From Clostridiaceae bacterium (GTDB lineage Bacteria > Bacillota > Clostridia > Saccharofermentanales > Fastidiosipilaceae): 47,541 nucleotides of DNA. The notes below the pieces were generated by a model. It was not told where the DNA came from. It ran no database searches and saw only the letters and a program-made list of their open reading frames with translations. This document shows, in pieces, positions 34,068-43,027 of this stretch (positions within the stretch are counted from its first letter, which is position 1; every line of letters starts with the position of its first letter). Location: assembly GCA_012520525.1 (NCBI GenBank), contig JAAYOA010000037.1, positions 1 through 47,541 on the forward strand, given 5' to 3'. A program made the position numbers and the translations under genes.

Positions 34068-35258
34068 ATGGAGCAGGAACAGAAACAGAATGAACGATAT
34101 AAAGCATTGCTTGCCGACGCGCGAGAAAAGATAGCTACCGCTGACGCTGCAATGCACGAATTAATAAAAGACCGATGTGCGGCTTACGAGGACGTGTGGC
34201 AAGCTAAAAAGGCTCTGAATAGACCAGTGCGTGATCCAGCTAAAGAAATTTCTAAATTACTGGCCGCGCGAGGACAAGAACCCAATGATTCAGTTGGAAT
34301 TTCACACCGCGCTGCCTTAGCTGCTTTGATGCGTGTCTCCCGCATGGATCAATATCGTCGTATGCATGCTGAAATGACAAATCAAGATTGGGCTTTAGGC
34401 AAACTCATTTCCCACGCACCGACGACGATGCCAGAATTTAAAGTAGCTGTTAACCAAGGAACCAAGGCATCCTACTCAGCACAGGCCGCCGCCCACCTCT
34501 TCCCCCAAGCGCGGTTGCTTCAGATTGCCACATTTATGGGGGCAGCCCAACAAGTGAAGGATGAAATTGCTCCAGTTGCGGTTTTGCCTCTTGAAAATAC
34601 TACTGCCGGAACGGTTGATGAAGTCTATGGTCTTTTAGAGCATATGGGACTTTATATTATCGCGTCTATAGATGTGCCTATAAGTCATAATATTTGTGTG
34701 TTGCCAGGCGCGAAGCTGGCAGACATTCGCCAAGTGACGTCTCATCCCCAAGCTTTAGCTCAGTGCTCAATGTTTATTAAGACAATGGGCTGGACAGAAC
34801 GACCGGTTCGCAATACAGCTTTTGCTGCCCGCGACGTAGCTGAAATAGGTGACAAGTCCTTAGCAGCCTTGGCTTCGGCAGATGCCGCTGAAGCATCTGG
34901 CTTAGACATTTTACCTGTAAGAGTTGCCAACAACGCGGTGAATACCACCCGCTTTGTAGCATTGGCAAAGCAACCAATCATCGTCTCCGATGCAAATACG
35001 TTGAGCGTGTTGGTGCATTTATCTCACAAGAGTGGTGCTTTAGCAGATTTTCTCAGTTTTTTGGCTGACTATGACATCAATCTCAAGAAAATACAGTCCC
35101 GTCCGGTACCTGAGCGTCCTTGGGAATATAGTTTTTATATTGATATTGAAGTTCCCCGCGATCATCCTGACATTGTGGAAGTTCTATTTGCCATGGATCA
35201 TGAATTAGATCGAATGCGGGTTCTGGGGTGGTATAAGCAGACCCAGGTCTCGCTTTGA
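34068..35258 (+). CDS. pheA: P-protein: chorismate mutase / prephenate dehydratase with ACT domain
   Basis: This bifunctional enzyme makes phenylpyruvate from chorismate for phenylalanine. The N-terminal part (about 1-95) fits an AroQ chorismate mutase helix bundle, but its motif residues are weakly conserved. The dehydratase domain has VNQGTKASYSAQAA, LPLENTTAGTVDEVYGLL, SHPQALAQC and the catalytic TTRF (293-296). The C-terminal ACT domain has GALADFLSFLADYDINLKKI then QSRP at 343-346, where the phenylalanine-binding motif is usually ESRP. It has 396 residues, similar to Escherichia coli PheA. GAGGAGGTCGG precedes the ATG. Confidence 0.92.
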   Translation: MEQEQKQNERYKALLADAREKIATADAAMHELIKDRCAAYEDVWQAKKALNRPVRDPAKEISKLLAARGQEPNDSVGISHRAALAALMRVSRMDQYRRMHAEMTNQDWALGKLISHAPTTMPEFKVAVNQGTKASYSAQAAAHLFPQARLLQIATFMGAAQQVKDEIAPVAVLPLENTTAGTVDEVYGLLEHMGLYIIASIDVPISHNICVLPGAKLADIRQVTSHPQALAQCSMFIKTMGWTERPVRNTAFAARDVAEIGDKSLAALASADAAEASGLDILPVRVANNAVNTTRFVALAKQPIIVSDANTLSVLVHLSHKSGALADFLSFLADYDINLKKIQSRPVPERPWEYSFYIDIEVPRDHPDIVEVLFAMDHELDRMRVLGWYKQTQVSL

Positions 35259-35443
35259 ATTTTTTGTTAAACTATCGGTGCAGCACACCTCGTGGTGTGG
35301 CTCATAAATTATCTTGTTTTAATACAAGAATTATATTTTAAGACAACCAACTTTGATATTAATGGTGTCGTGCTTTGAGGATTTTTAGTGACAAATCAAA
35401 GCTGATATTTAATTGAAAATAACAGTGGTTAGGAGAACATTAT

Positions 35444-36004
35444 ATGAGTTTAGAGCGTTTTAAAATCAGCCGTGAAGATGCTTATTTGTTAACAATCGAT
35501 ATACAGGAACGCTTGGTACCAGCTGTAGACCAAAGTACTTTCTGTAGTTCCCGAGCCGAACGCATGTTGCTTGCGGCAAAGATCTTTGACCTGCCGGGGT
35601 GTGTCACCGAGCAGTATCCCAAAGGTTTAGGACCGTCGGTACCAGAAATTGCTGCCGCTGCTGAAGCGTGTGGGCATCCTATTTTTTCAAAAATGAGTTT
35701 CAATGCGTGTATAGATGAGGTTATGAATCATTTGGAAAAAAGTGGACGCAAGTCGGTGATTGTTACAGGGGTGGAGACCCATGTATGCGTCTATCAGACA
35801 ACTCGGGCACTATTGGAAAAAGGCTATAAAGTATTTGTTCCAGAGGATGCGGTCAGTTCCCGGACTGCGGAAAATCGCCTCAACGCATTAAATCAATTTA
35901 GAGATATGGGGGCCTGTGTGACCAATACCGAGACAATCCTTTTTGACTTGTTGGGGGTAGCGGGTACACCTGAGTTTAAAGCTATTTCTCAGCTGGTTAA
36001 GTGA
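35444..36004 (+). CDS. Isochorismatase-family hydrolase
   Basis: This 186-residue cysteine hydrolase of the isochorismatase/nicotinamidase superfamily has the catalytic triad Asp19 (TIDIQERL), Lys83 (FSKMSF) and Cys115 (ETHVCVYQT), plus VTGVETHVCVY around residues 108-118 with the expected cis-peptide region. The family covers nicotinamidase, YcaC-like and other amidohydrolases; there is no metal-binding DxH motif for nicotinamidase, so YcaC-like is the nearest label. It lies after pheA by proximity only; direct use of isochorismate is not shown. AGGAGAACATT precedes the ATG. The next gene starts 40 bases later. Confidence 0.85.
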   Translation: MSLERFKISREDAYLLTIDIQERLVPAVDQSTFCSSRAERMLLAAKIFDLPGCVTEQYPKGLGPSVPEIAAAAEACGHPIFSKMSFNACIDEVMNHLEKSGRKSVIVTGVETHVCVYQTTRALLEKGYKVFVPEDAVSSRTAENRLNALNQFRDMGACVTNTETILFDLLGVAGTPEFKAISQLVK

Positions 36005-36044
36005 GTCGATTGATCTGATCTGGAACAATTTAAAGGAAGACAAA

Positions 36045-37667
36045 ATGAAAGAGAGACGAGAAAAGAGCGGCAGATGGCGTGCTGGAATGGCCTTCATTTT
36101 ATCCATCTTGTTGCTTCTTTTGACAGCCTGCACGCCGCCACCTCGCAGTGATCAAAATCGACAGAAGAGTTCAGATATGACAGCTGAAACTGAATCGGCG
36201 GACGAATTGTCTGCTGAAGTGGCGGTGGAACATCCGACCTTGGTTGAGGATTCCCATTTGCTGGACCGTTATCCTGAGGAAGAATTTTCGGCGCAAGATG
36301 ACGATCAGGATACTGAAACGATATCTGCCGTTCCAACTGATACGTCAGAAGATATTGCAGAGGTTGGAGACAGCACAGAGATTGAAGAAAGTACAGAAGG
36401 CGATGTCAACGTCAGCAACGCTGAAAGTTTGATGGACGGTGGAGAGGCGTCTCCCGCTGCTTCTCGAGCGTCTGAAGTAAAAGAATTTGGCATCTTTTTT
36501 CCAGTGCTTGAAATGCCTCCCTATGAGGTAGGGGCGAAGGCATCCATTGTCGCCGTCGGTGACGTCTTGTTTCATTCACACATGATTGCAGGTGGAGAAC
36601 AAGAAGACGGAACCTATGACTATAATTTTATGTTCGAATATATCCGAGACATTAATGGACAAGCCGACTATGCGCTCTGCGATATGGAGGGTACATTGGC
36701 TGGTGAACCTTATACTGGTTATCCATTATTCAGTGCTCCGGATGCCGTCGCGGAAGCAATGAAAAATGGCGGATTTGATATGGTTACGGCAATGAATAAT
36801 CACTCCATTGACCGCTGGGCTGAAGGCGTTGTGCGAACCAATCAGGTTCTACGTGACTACGGGCTTGAAGTAATTGGAACCAGACGTTCGGAAGATGAAA
36901 CGACCTGGTCTGTACAAGAACTCAATGGAATTAAGGTTGGCTTTGCAGCTTGGTCTTATGAAACCGGGCGACAGGACGACCAGCGCTCACTCAACGGCAT
37001 AACCATACCTGAGGATGCCCTTCCGTTGGTCAATTCATTTACCCAGGAAGAACCTTATTTCAGTGAAGATTTAAAGCGCATGACAGATCAAGCGACTGCT
37101 ATGCGGGAGGCCGGAGCAGAAGTATTGATTTATTTTTTGCATTCAGGTACTGAATACAGTTCAGAGCCCAACGATGTCCAACGACAGCTGGCCGAAACGT
37201 TGGCAACCGCCGGCGTGGATGTAATTTTCAATTGTGGACCCCACGTGATTTTGCCTGTGGAATCAGTGCCGCGACCTGACTATCAGACACCAATGTTGTG
37301 TTTCTATTCCCTTGGAAACTGTGTATCAGACCAGCTTTTTGACACCGATAATAACCAAGGAAGAGCTGAGGACGGCATGATTGGCATGGTGCAGTTTGAA
37401 CGGCGGTTCGATGGATCGGTGACCCTGTGTGATGCCGGCTATTATTTGACTTATTGTTATAAGCTAAATGACGGCAACGGACGTACCAAGAATCGACCAA
37501 TTCCAGTGCGTCAGGCTTTGTATGCACCTGGCAGTTTTGGAATTGAAGGCAGTGAAGACCTATTTGAGGATTCACTAGCACGTTCAACGGACATGATGTC
37601 AAACAATAAGGTCGACTTTGAATTTTTTAGTGAAAAGGTGAATCCGAGTGATATTCACGTGGAATAG
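36045..37667 (+). CDS. CapA-family lipoprotein (poly-gamma-glutamate/capsule synthesis-like)
   Basis: This protein has 540 residues and a signal peptide ending in LTAC with the lipid-anchored Cys at residue 29. A long acidic Ser/Thr/Glu-rich linker follows to about residue 165, then a CapA-type metallophosphoesterase-like domain: SIVAVGDVLFHSHMI near residue 167, ALCDMEGTLAG near residue 210 and TAMNNHSIDRWAEGV near residue 247. CapA proteins take part in poly-gamma-glutamate capsule export or anchoring, but no capB or capC is in this window. GGAAGACAAA precedes the ATG. It is 40 bases after the isochorismatase-like gene and 113 bases before the FHA-FtsW gene, so a shared cell-envelope role is possible. 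Confidence 0.88.
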   Translation: MKERREKSGRWRAGMAFILSILLLLLTACTPPPRSDQNRQKSSDMTAETESADELSAEVAVEHPTLVEDSHLLDRYPEEEFSAQDDDQDTETISAVPTDTSEDIAEVGDSTEIEESTEGDVNVSNAESLMDGGEASPAASRASEVKEFGIFFPVLEMPPYEVGAKASIVAVGDVLFHSHMIAGGEQEDGTYDYNFMFEYIRDINGQADYALCDMEGTLAGEPYTGYPLFSAPDAVAEAMKNGGFDMVTAMNNHSIDRWAEGVVRTNQVLRDYGLEVIGTRRSEDETTWSVQELNGIKVGFAAWSYETGRQDDQRSLNGITIPEDALPLVNSFTQEEPYFSEDLKRMTDQATAMREAGAEVLIYFLHSGTEYSSEPNDVQRQLAETLATAGVDVIFNCGPHVILPVESVPRPDYQTPMLCFYSLGNCVSDQLFDTDNNQGRAEDGMIGMVQFERRFDGSVTLCDAGYYLTYCYKLNDGNGRTKNRPIPVRQALYAPGSFGIEGSEDLFEDSLARSTDMMSNNKVDFEFFSEKVNPSDIHVE

Positions 37668-37780
37668 ATTCGATTAAAATCAAAACTATAATACTATATT
37701 TATAAACAGATATTTTGATCACTCAAGTAACTTTTAATTAAGAGTTGCGCTTTACAAAAGTTCGACAGGAGGTTTGAGCT

Positions 37781-39592
37781 ATGAATGCTGCTAATCTGGC
37801 TTATTTAATGCGCTATGTTCTGGCAGGCATTGTGCTGCTCGCAACCATCCTTTTGATGCGCCGCGCTTTACAAGAATTTAGCGGCGGTATGCGGCGGAGC
37901 ATCAAGCCAACACCTGGCTATTTTCTGATCATACCCTCTCGTCCGGGACGACCGGAAGATCATATGCGAAGTTTGCCTCTTTTTCACACGACGATTATTG
38001 GCAGACATAAAAATTGTGATATTCGTATCAAGAATGACAATGTGGGTAAGCGACATGCCACCATCTATCTTTACGACGGTGACTGGTATATTGAACCTCT
38101 CAAATTGAGTCACGAGGTCATGATTCAAGGTGTTCCGATCCGACAGGCTACACCTTTACGTAATGGTGATAAACTTACTTTCGGCGGCGTTCGAGGCATC
38201 ACATTGATTTTTATCGATGAGCGGGAGAGCTCTGCTCGCCAAGGCTTGATCTATGAGGTCCCGTTGGCAGAATATCGAGAGGAATTGCAGCGCCGACCAG
38301 TCAGTTCCCCCTGGGCCTGGTTGCTGATTAATCTGTTTGCCGTTTGCGGTGGACTCTTATTAATTTTGCAAATGCAGGCAGAACTGGGTGTTATGCGCCG
38401 ACCTATTTTATTGATGCTGGCAGCATTTTTTCTGATTATTAATTTATATCAATTGGTACTTCCCCGGATTTTTCGCTACAGTGATCGCATTGTCATTGCT
38501 GCTGTGACCCAACTGATTTATATCGGTATTTTGATTCAATTGCGGTTGACACTCTTGCGACCTGTGGTTATGGAAGGCGCGATCGAAGACCACGGCGGCA
38601 GCATTTTAAGAGCCATGGTAAGCTTGGTAATTCCCCAAATGGGGGCACTTGCCATTGGGCTTGTGGTTTTGCCTATCGTCATGGCCATCGTGGCGAGGAC
38701 AAGATTTTTGGAGATTATCTATCCTGCTTGTCTGGTTTTGACACCACTTTTGCTGATCATTACCTTAATCTTTGGAGGTGGAGCGGAGACCCACGGCGCA
38801 ACGCTATGGTTGACCCTCGGAAACACTAGTATTCAGTTGACAGAGTTTGCTAAAATTACCTACCTTATTGTTCTGGCTACATTTTTTAAAAATCCTCCTC
38901 AGATGCGGGCTCAATTATTTTTTGGCGTCTGGGCTGCGGCGGTCATGTTTTTAATTATGTTGTTGCCAGATTTAGGTATGATTATGATTCTGTTGCCGGT
39001 AACTCTAGTTGTTTATGTTGTCATGACATCAGAATATTTGACTACTTTGGGTATTCTTGTGGCTGGCAGTGGAGTCAGTGTTTTGGCCTATCTTCTCTTT
39101 CCCCACGTCCGCACCCGACTAAGTGGTTGGACGACGCTGTGGGAAGAAGTCAACGACTATAATCGTCAGATTGTATATGGTTTACAGGCCATGTCCCGGG
39201 GAGGGTTGTTTGGTCGCGGCATTGGCAACGGCAGCCCTGACGGCATCCCTGTCGTCGCCTCGGACATGGTGTTTACTGTGTTGTGCGAAGAGTTTGGTCT
39301 GATCGTGGGTCTTTGTGTGGTAGCTATGTTTATTATTATTTGGCTGCGGGGAACAAAGAATATGATACACGTAAAAGATGGCTTTTCGTCAAGCATGACC
39401 CTAGCTGTGAGCACGATGTTTTTCTTTGAAGCAGCCCTCGTCATCGGCGGCTGTACCGGATTGATTCCCCTGACTGGGGTGACTTTGCCGTTTATATCCC
39501 AAGGCGGGAGTTCTTTGTTAGCGAAACTGATTATGGTTGGTATTTTACTCGGTCTAATGGCTCGTCGCACAGAAATGGTGGTGAAAAGATGA
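37781..39592 (+). CDS. FHA domain fused to FtsW/RodA/SpoVE-family protein
   Basis: This 603-residue fusion has an N-terminal membrane helix (about 8-27), a cytoplasmic forkhead-associated (FHA) domain (about 50-150: IIGRHKNCDIRIKNDNVGKRHA), and a C-terminal SEDS domain of the FtsW/RodA/SpoVE family with about ten helices. SEDS signs are LPDLGM near residue 398 and LPFISQGGSSLLAKLIMVGI near residue 568. SEDS proteins polymerise peptidoglycan glycan strands. In this FHA domain the usual phosphothreonine-contact Ser is Gly89, although GRH (74-76) and His92 remain. AGGAGGTTTGAGC precedes the ATG. It overlaps the PBP gene by ATGA, consistent with a SEDS-PBP partner pair. Confidence 0.93.
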   Translation: MNAANLAYLMRYVLAGIVLLATILLMRRALQEFSGGMRRSIKPTPGYFLIIPSRPGRPEDHMRSLPLFHTTIIGRHKNCDIRIKNDNVGKRHATIYLYDGDWYIEPLKLSHEVMIQGVPIRQATPLRNGDKLTFGGVRGITLIFIDERESSARQGLIYEVPLAEYREELQRRPVSSPWAWLLINLFAVCGGLLLILQMQAELGVMRRPILLMLAAFFLIINLYQLVLPRIFRYSDRIVIAAVTQLIYIGILIQLRLTLLRPVVMEGAIEDHGGSILRAMVSLVIPQMGALAIGLVVLPIVMAIVARTRFLEIIYPACLVLTPLLLIITLIFGGGAETHGATLWLTLGNTSIQLTEFAKITYLIVLATFFKNPPQMRAQLFFGVWAAAVMFLIMLLPDLGMIMILLPVTLVVYVVMTSEYLTTLGILVAGSGVSVLAYLLFPHVRTRLSGWTTLWEEVNDYNRQIVYGLQAMSRGGLFGRGIGNGSPDGIPVVASDMVFTVLCEEFGLIVGLCVVAMFIIIWLRGTKNMIHVKDGFSSSMTLAVSTMFFFEAALVIGGCTGLIPLTGVTLPFISQGGSSLLAKLIMVGILLGLMARRTEMVVKR

Positions 39593-40998
39593 AAGCTTTG
39601 CTACACAACATTCGCCTCGTTCTCGTCATTTTTATTTTAGTTTTTATAGGTTTGGTAGCGGGCGTAGTTGTTCAGGAAAAACGCAGCAGCAATCAACTTT
39701 TAGCGGCAGCTGGGGAAAATAAACAGGCTTTAGCGAGTCGTTACAGCCAGGCTGGTTCAATTTATTCAAAAGACGGTTACACGTTGGCTCATAGTGAAGA
39801 AGGTGTTCGTATGTACGCGGAGGATCCCGGTATGGCTGCTTCATGTCTCCAGATTGTCGGTGATTATACCCATAACATTGCCAATACCATTGAGAGCGAA
39901 TATCAGGGGTTTTTGTTGGGGACAGGTCGTCCTTTGATGACTCAGCTACAGTTAGATATAAAGGGAAAAGGACTGGATGGCGATGACATCACTTTAACTC
40001 TGAATGCTGAGTTAAATCAGTTGGCGTGGGATCTCATGGGCGATCAAAGGGGTGCCATAGTTATGCTTGATTACACCACGGGGGATGTGTTGACCTCTGT
40101 TAGTACGCCTACGACTTTGCCTGAAAACGTCATATCTTACACAGAAATTCCCGACAGCGCTCTTTATAACCGTGCATTTTTAGGTACCTATGCACCTGGA
40201 TCATCGTTCAAATATATTACAGCGGCGGCATGGTATACTGCGCCGGAATATGATCCAAACTTGACAGTGGAATGTCTCGGTTCTACGCCTCTCATCGAAC
40301 CAGACGGTGTCAAAGAATATGGTGACTCTACCCATGGCGAGGTGGATCTTCAACAGGCTCTCAATGTTTCCTGTAATCACTTTTTTGGTGAGATCGGCAT
40401 AATCGTGGGTGATAAACATTTGCGTCAGACTGTTCTTGAATTTGGTATTGGCTATCCTATTTCTGTCGATCGCTTGTCGGTCAGTCAGGCGTCTTTTGTA
40501 TTGCCCGATCGCGACAGCACTCGATCGTGGATCAGCATTGGTCAACCGGTTGCTGACAGTGAACTAGCTATTACGCCTCTGCAGCTGGCCATGACCATCG
40601 GCGCTGTGGCCAACGATGGAGTAATGATGACGCCCCACATTATAGATCACATGATCACCCCGCTTGACACCATTTATCAAGAACGACAGGTGCGCGATCT
40701 GTTAAAAGTCTGCGACGAAGTGACAGCGCAGCAGCTGCAGACTTGGCTCATCGGTTCGGTGGCCGAAGGTTCTGGTAATGCAGCACAGGTGGAGGGCTAC
40801 GTCATCGGCGGCAAAACTGGTACTGCCGAGGTGGAAGGTCAGGAAAAAGACAATGCGATCTTTGTGGGATTTATAGATGATCCCGACCATCCTTACGCAA
40901 TAGCCGTTATCTGTGAGGATGCGGGCTTTGGTTCGGCGAATTCCGCACCTATCGCAAGGCAATTATTTCAACGCGCCATCGAAATCGACCAGCGTTAA
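39589..40998 (+). CDS. Class B penicillin-binding protein (transpeptidase)
   Basis: This is a peptidoglycan transpeptidase of 469 residues with an N-terminal membrane anchor (about 8-28). The catalytic motifs are SSFK (Ser205-Lys208), SCN (261-263) and KTG (409-411), all in order. It is shorter than typical PBP2/PbpB and resembles PbpA of actinobacteria, which partners with RodA. Its start overlaps the FHA-FtsW stop (ATGA). The pair is expected to build the cell wall, in elongation, division or sporulation; which one is not readable. Confidence 0.94.
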   Translation: MKALLHNIRLVLVIFILVFIGLVAGVVVQEKRSSNQLLAAAGENKQALASRYSQAGSIYSKDGYTLAHSEEGVRMYAEDPGMAASCLQIVGDYTHNIANTIESEYQGFLLGTGRPLMTQLQLDIKGKGLDGDDITLTLNAELNQLAWDLMGDQRGAIVMLDYTTGDVLTSVSTPTTLPENVISYTEIPDSALYNRAFLGTYAPGSSFKYITAAAWYTAPEYDPNLTVECLGSTPLIEPDGVKEYGDSTHGEVDLQQALNVSCNHFFGEIGIIVGDKHLRQTVLEFGIGYPISVDRLSVSQASFVLPDRDSTRSWISIGQPVADSELAITPLQLAMTIGAVANDGVMMTPHIIDHMITPLDTIYQERQVRDLLKVCDEVTAQQLQTWLIGSVAEGSGNAAQVEGYVIGGKTGTAEVEGQEKDNAIFVGFIDDPDHPYAIAVICEDAGFGSANSAPIARQLFQRAIEIDQR

Positions 40999-41088
40999 AT
41001 CTCCGATTTAAACAAAAAAAATAGAAATAATAGGAATTTGCACAGATTTTAAATAATTGTTGCAAATAACACGGACTATTTTGTAAAA

Positions 41089-41131
41089 AACGTTAATACT
41101 TGTTAGCGTTTTAGTTGTTTGTTTGTATAAT
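41089..41131 (+). promoter_or_regulatory. asr promoter with operator-like inverted repeat
   Basis: -10 TATAAT lies at 41126-41131; no strong -35 fits. Upstream, AACGTTAA (41089-41096) and TTAGCGTT (41103-41110) form an inverted repeat (7 of 8 pairs, 6-base spacer) over the -35 region. It could bind a regulator of sulfite or redox response. It does not match FNR or Rex consensus sequences that I know. Confidence 0.5.
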
Positions 41132-41205
41132 ATCAATAAACATTACTGAAAACTCAATACTACAACAACATTTCAGAAGACATTGTTTAGACAAGGAGAG
41201 GTGCG

Positions 41206-42222
41206 ATGAAGCAAATTGTCTCAAAAGAAGCCTTTAATGAAGGCTTAGCCAAGTTGCTCACCGAATACGACATCTATGGTCCGGTGCGTCATCCCTATCG
41301 TGGAACACATTCTGACACCGACAAGATTCAGTATCAGCAGGTGCACAGCTTCGACGAGATGGAATGGGATGAAAAATCCCAATTTTCACCTAAATCGGCG
41401 GTGCTCCCCATTAACCAATTGTTATTTTATTTTGTAGAGGATCAGTGGCTCGAAGCATCTGAAACGATGCGAAAGATTTTAGTTTTTTTACGCCCTTGTG
41501 ATCTCCATGGCATGAAGAGAATGGACGAAATCTATCTCAATAATGGTGCTCCGGATTATTTTTATGAGCGACGCCGCAAGATGATCAAATTCGTTGTCGT
41601 CGGATGTAAAGAAACTTATCGCAACTGTTTTTGTGTTTCAATGGGCAGCAACGTGCCAGAAGATTATGATGCTGCTTTGAACATCCGGGACGATCATTTT
41701 GAACTAGATATCATTGACGAGGATTTGGCGGTTTTTGCAGGTCGAGAAGCAGATTTTGATATTGACTATGTCACCGAGAATACTTTTAGCATCGAAGTTC
41801 CTGAAGAAGTAGACAGCCAATACCTGGCTGAACACGATATGTGGCGGGAGTTTGACTCGCGCTGCATTGCTTGTGGTCGCTGCAACTATGTCTGTCCTAC
41901 TTGTACATGTTTTGATATGCAAGACATCTACTATAAAGAAAATGAAGATGCTGGTGAGCGTCGTCGGGTCTGGGGTGCCTGCATGGTGGATCGTTACACC
42001 GACATAGCTGGTGGTATTACTTTCCGCAGCAAGTACGGTTCAAGGATGCGCTTCAAAGCGATGCATAAGATTTACGATTTCAGAAAGCGCTTCGGCTACA
42101 ATATGTGTGTCGGCTGCGGCCGCTGCGACGACGCCTGTCCGCAGTACATTAGTTTTTCCGAAACCATCGAAAAGGTTGGCGCTGTGATGAAGCAAAAACT
42201 TAATGAGGAGGATCCGGCATGA
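41206..42222 (+). CDS. asrA: Anaerobic sulfite reductase subunit A (AsrA)
   Basis: AsrA is the iron-sulfur subunit passing electrons to AsrC for sulfite reduction to sulfide. The 338-residue protein ends with two 4Fe-4S ferredoxin motifs: CIACGRCNYVCPTCTC near residue 223 and CVGCGRCDDACPQ near residue 302. GGAGAGG precedes the ATG. Its stop overlaps the asrB start (ATGA). Upstream is the promoter/inverted repeat at 41089-41131. Confidence 0.95.
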   Translation: MKQIVSKEAFNEGLAKLLTEYDIYGPVRHPYRGTHSDTDKIQYQQVHSFDEMEWDEKSQFSPKSAVLPINQLLFYFVEDQWLEASETMRKILVFLRPCDLHGMKRMDEIYLNNGAPDYFYERRRKMIKFVVVGCKETYRNCFCVSMGSNVPEDYDAALNIRDDHFELDIIDEDLAVFAGREADFDIDYVTENTFSIEVPEEVDSQYLAEHDMWREFDSRCIACGRCNYVCPTCTCFDMQDIYYKENEDAGERRRVWGACMVDRYTDIAGGITFRSKYGSRMRFKAMHKIYDFRKRFGYNMCVGCGRCDDACPQYISFSETIEKVGAVMKQKLNEEDPA

Positions 42223-43013
42223 CGAATGAATACATCCCGCAAGCGGCTGTAATTAGAGAAATTATTCCCCACACAGAGCGCGAATGGACGTTTAGGGTAG
42301 AGACCGACGGCACCAACACCAAGCCGGGTCAGTTTTATGAAATAAGTATTCCCCGTTACGGCGAAAGTCCAATTTCTGTCTCTGGTTATGCAGACGACTT
42401 TGTTGACTTTACAATTCGCAATGTGGGTCGGGTGACAAATTATTTATTTGACTTGAAGCCGGGGGACAAATTAGCCCTCCGCGGTCCTTACGGTAATGGC
42501 TTTGATATTGAAGAATTTAAAAACAAAGAAGTGATCATTGTGGCAGGCGGCACGGCTTTATCACCGGTACGCGGTGTGATCGAGTACGCCTATTATCATC
42601 CAGAGGAATTTAAGGGATTTAGTGTCATCTGTGGCTTCAAGTCCCCTGCTGAAGTGCTTTTCCGCGACGACATCGAGCGCTGGAAAGAGCGCCTCAACGT
42701 CATTCAGTGCGTCGATGGCGCTCCCGAAGGATATACCGGTCCGGTGGGAATGGTTACAGCATTTATTCCGGATATAGAAATTAAAGACGCTGAGAATTTA
42801 CAGGCGATCGTTGCAGGTCCGCCGGTCATGATTAAGTTCTCCACGTTGGAACTACAAAAACGCGGCATTATAGACCATAATCTGTGGGTTTCATATGAGC
42901 GCCGCATGCACTGCGGACTAGGTAAATGCGGTCACTGTAAGATGGATGACACCTACATCTGTTTAGACGGTCCGGTATTCCGTTTCACCGATGCTCGCAA
43001 GTTATTTGACTGA
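42219..43013 (+). CDS. asrB: Anaerobic sulfite reductase subunit B (AsrB)
   Basis: AsrB is the flavin/NADH-binding subunit, related to ferredoxin-NADP reductases and dihydroorotate dehydrogenase electron transfer subunits. The 264-residue protein has an FAD-binding region (GQFYEISIPRYGESPISVSG), the NAD-binding VAGGTALSPVRGVIEY near residue 109 and a C-terminal Cys cluster (MHCGLGKCGHCKMDDTYICL) for a 2Fe-2S centre. It overlaps asrA (ATGA); asrC begins 15 bases after its stop. Confidence 0.95.
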   Translation: MTNEYIPQAAVIREIIPHTEREWTFRVETDGTNTKPGQFYEISIPRYGESPISVSGYADDFVDFTIRNVGRVTNYLFDLKPGDKLALRGPYGNGFDIEEFKNKEVIIVAGGTALSPVRGVIEYAYYHPEEFKGFSVICGFKSPAEVLFRDDIERWKERLNVIQCVDGAPEGYTGPVGMVTAFIPDIEIKDAENLQAIVAGPPVMIKFSTLELQKRGIIDHNLWVSYERRMHCGLGKCGHCKMDDTYICLDGPVFRFTDARKLFD

Positions 43014-43027
43014 GGGAGGGAGAGTTT

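Noticed and set aside
35286-35301. Hairpin CACACC/GGTGTG after pheA as a terminator
   Set aside because: The stem is only 6 bp and there is no T run; it is too weak to call.
35444-36004. Isochorismatase gene as part of a chorismate-derived siderophore pathway
   Set aside because: No isochorismate synthase or siderophore genes here; the protein looks like the general YcaC-type hydrolase group.
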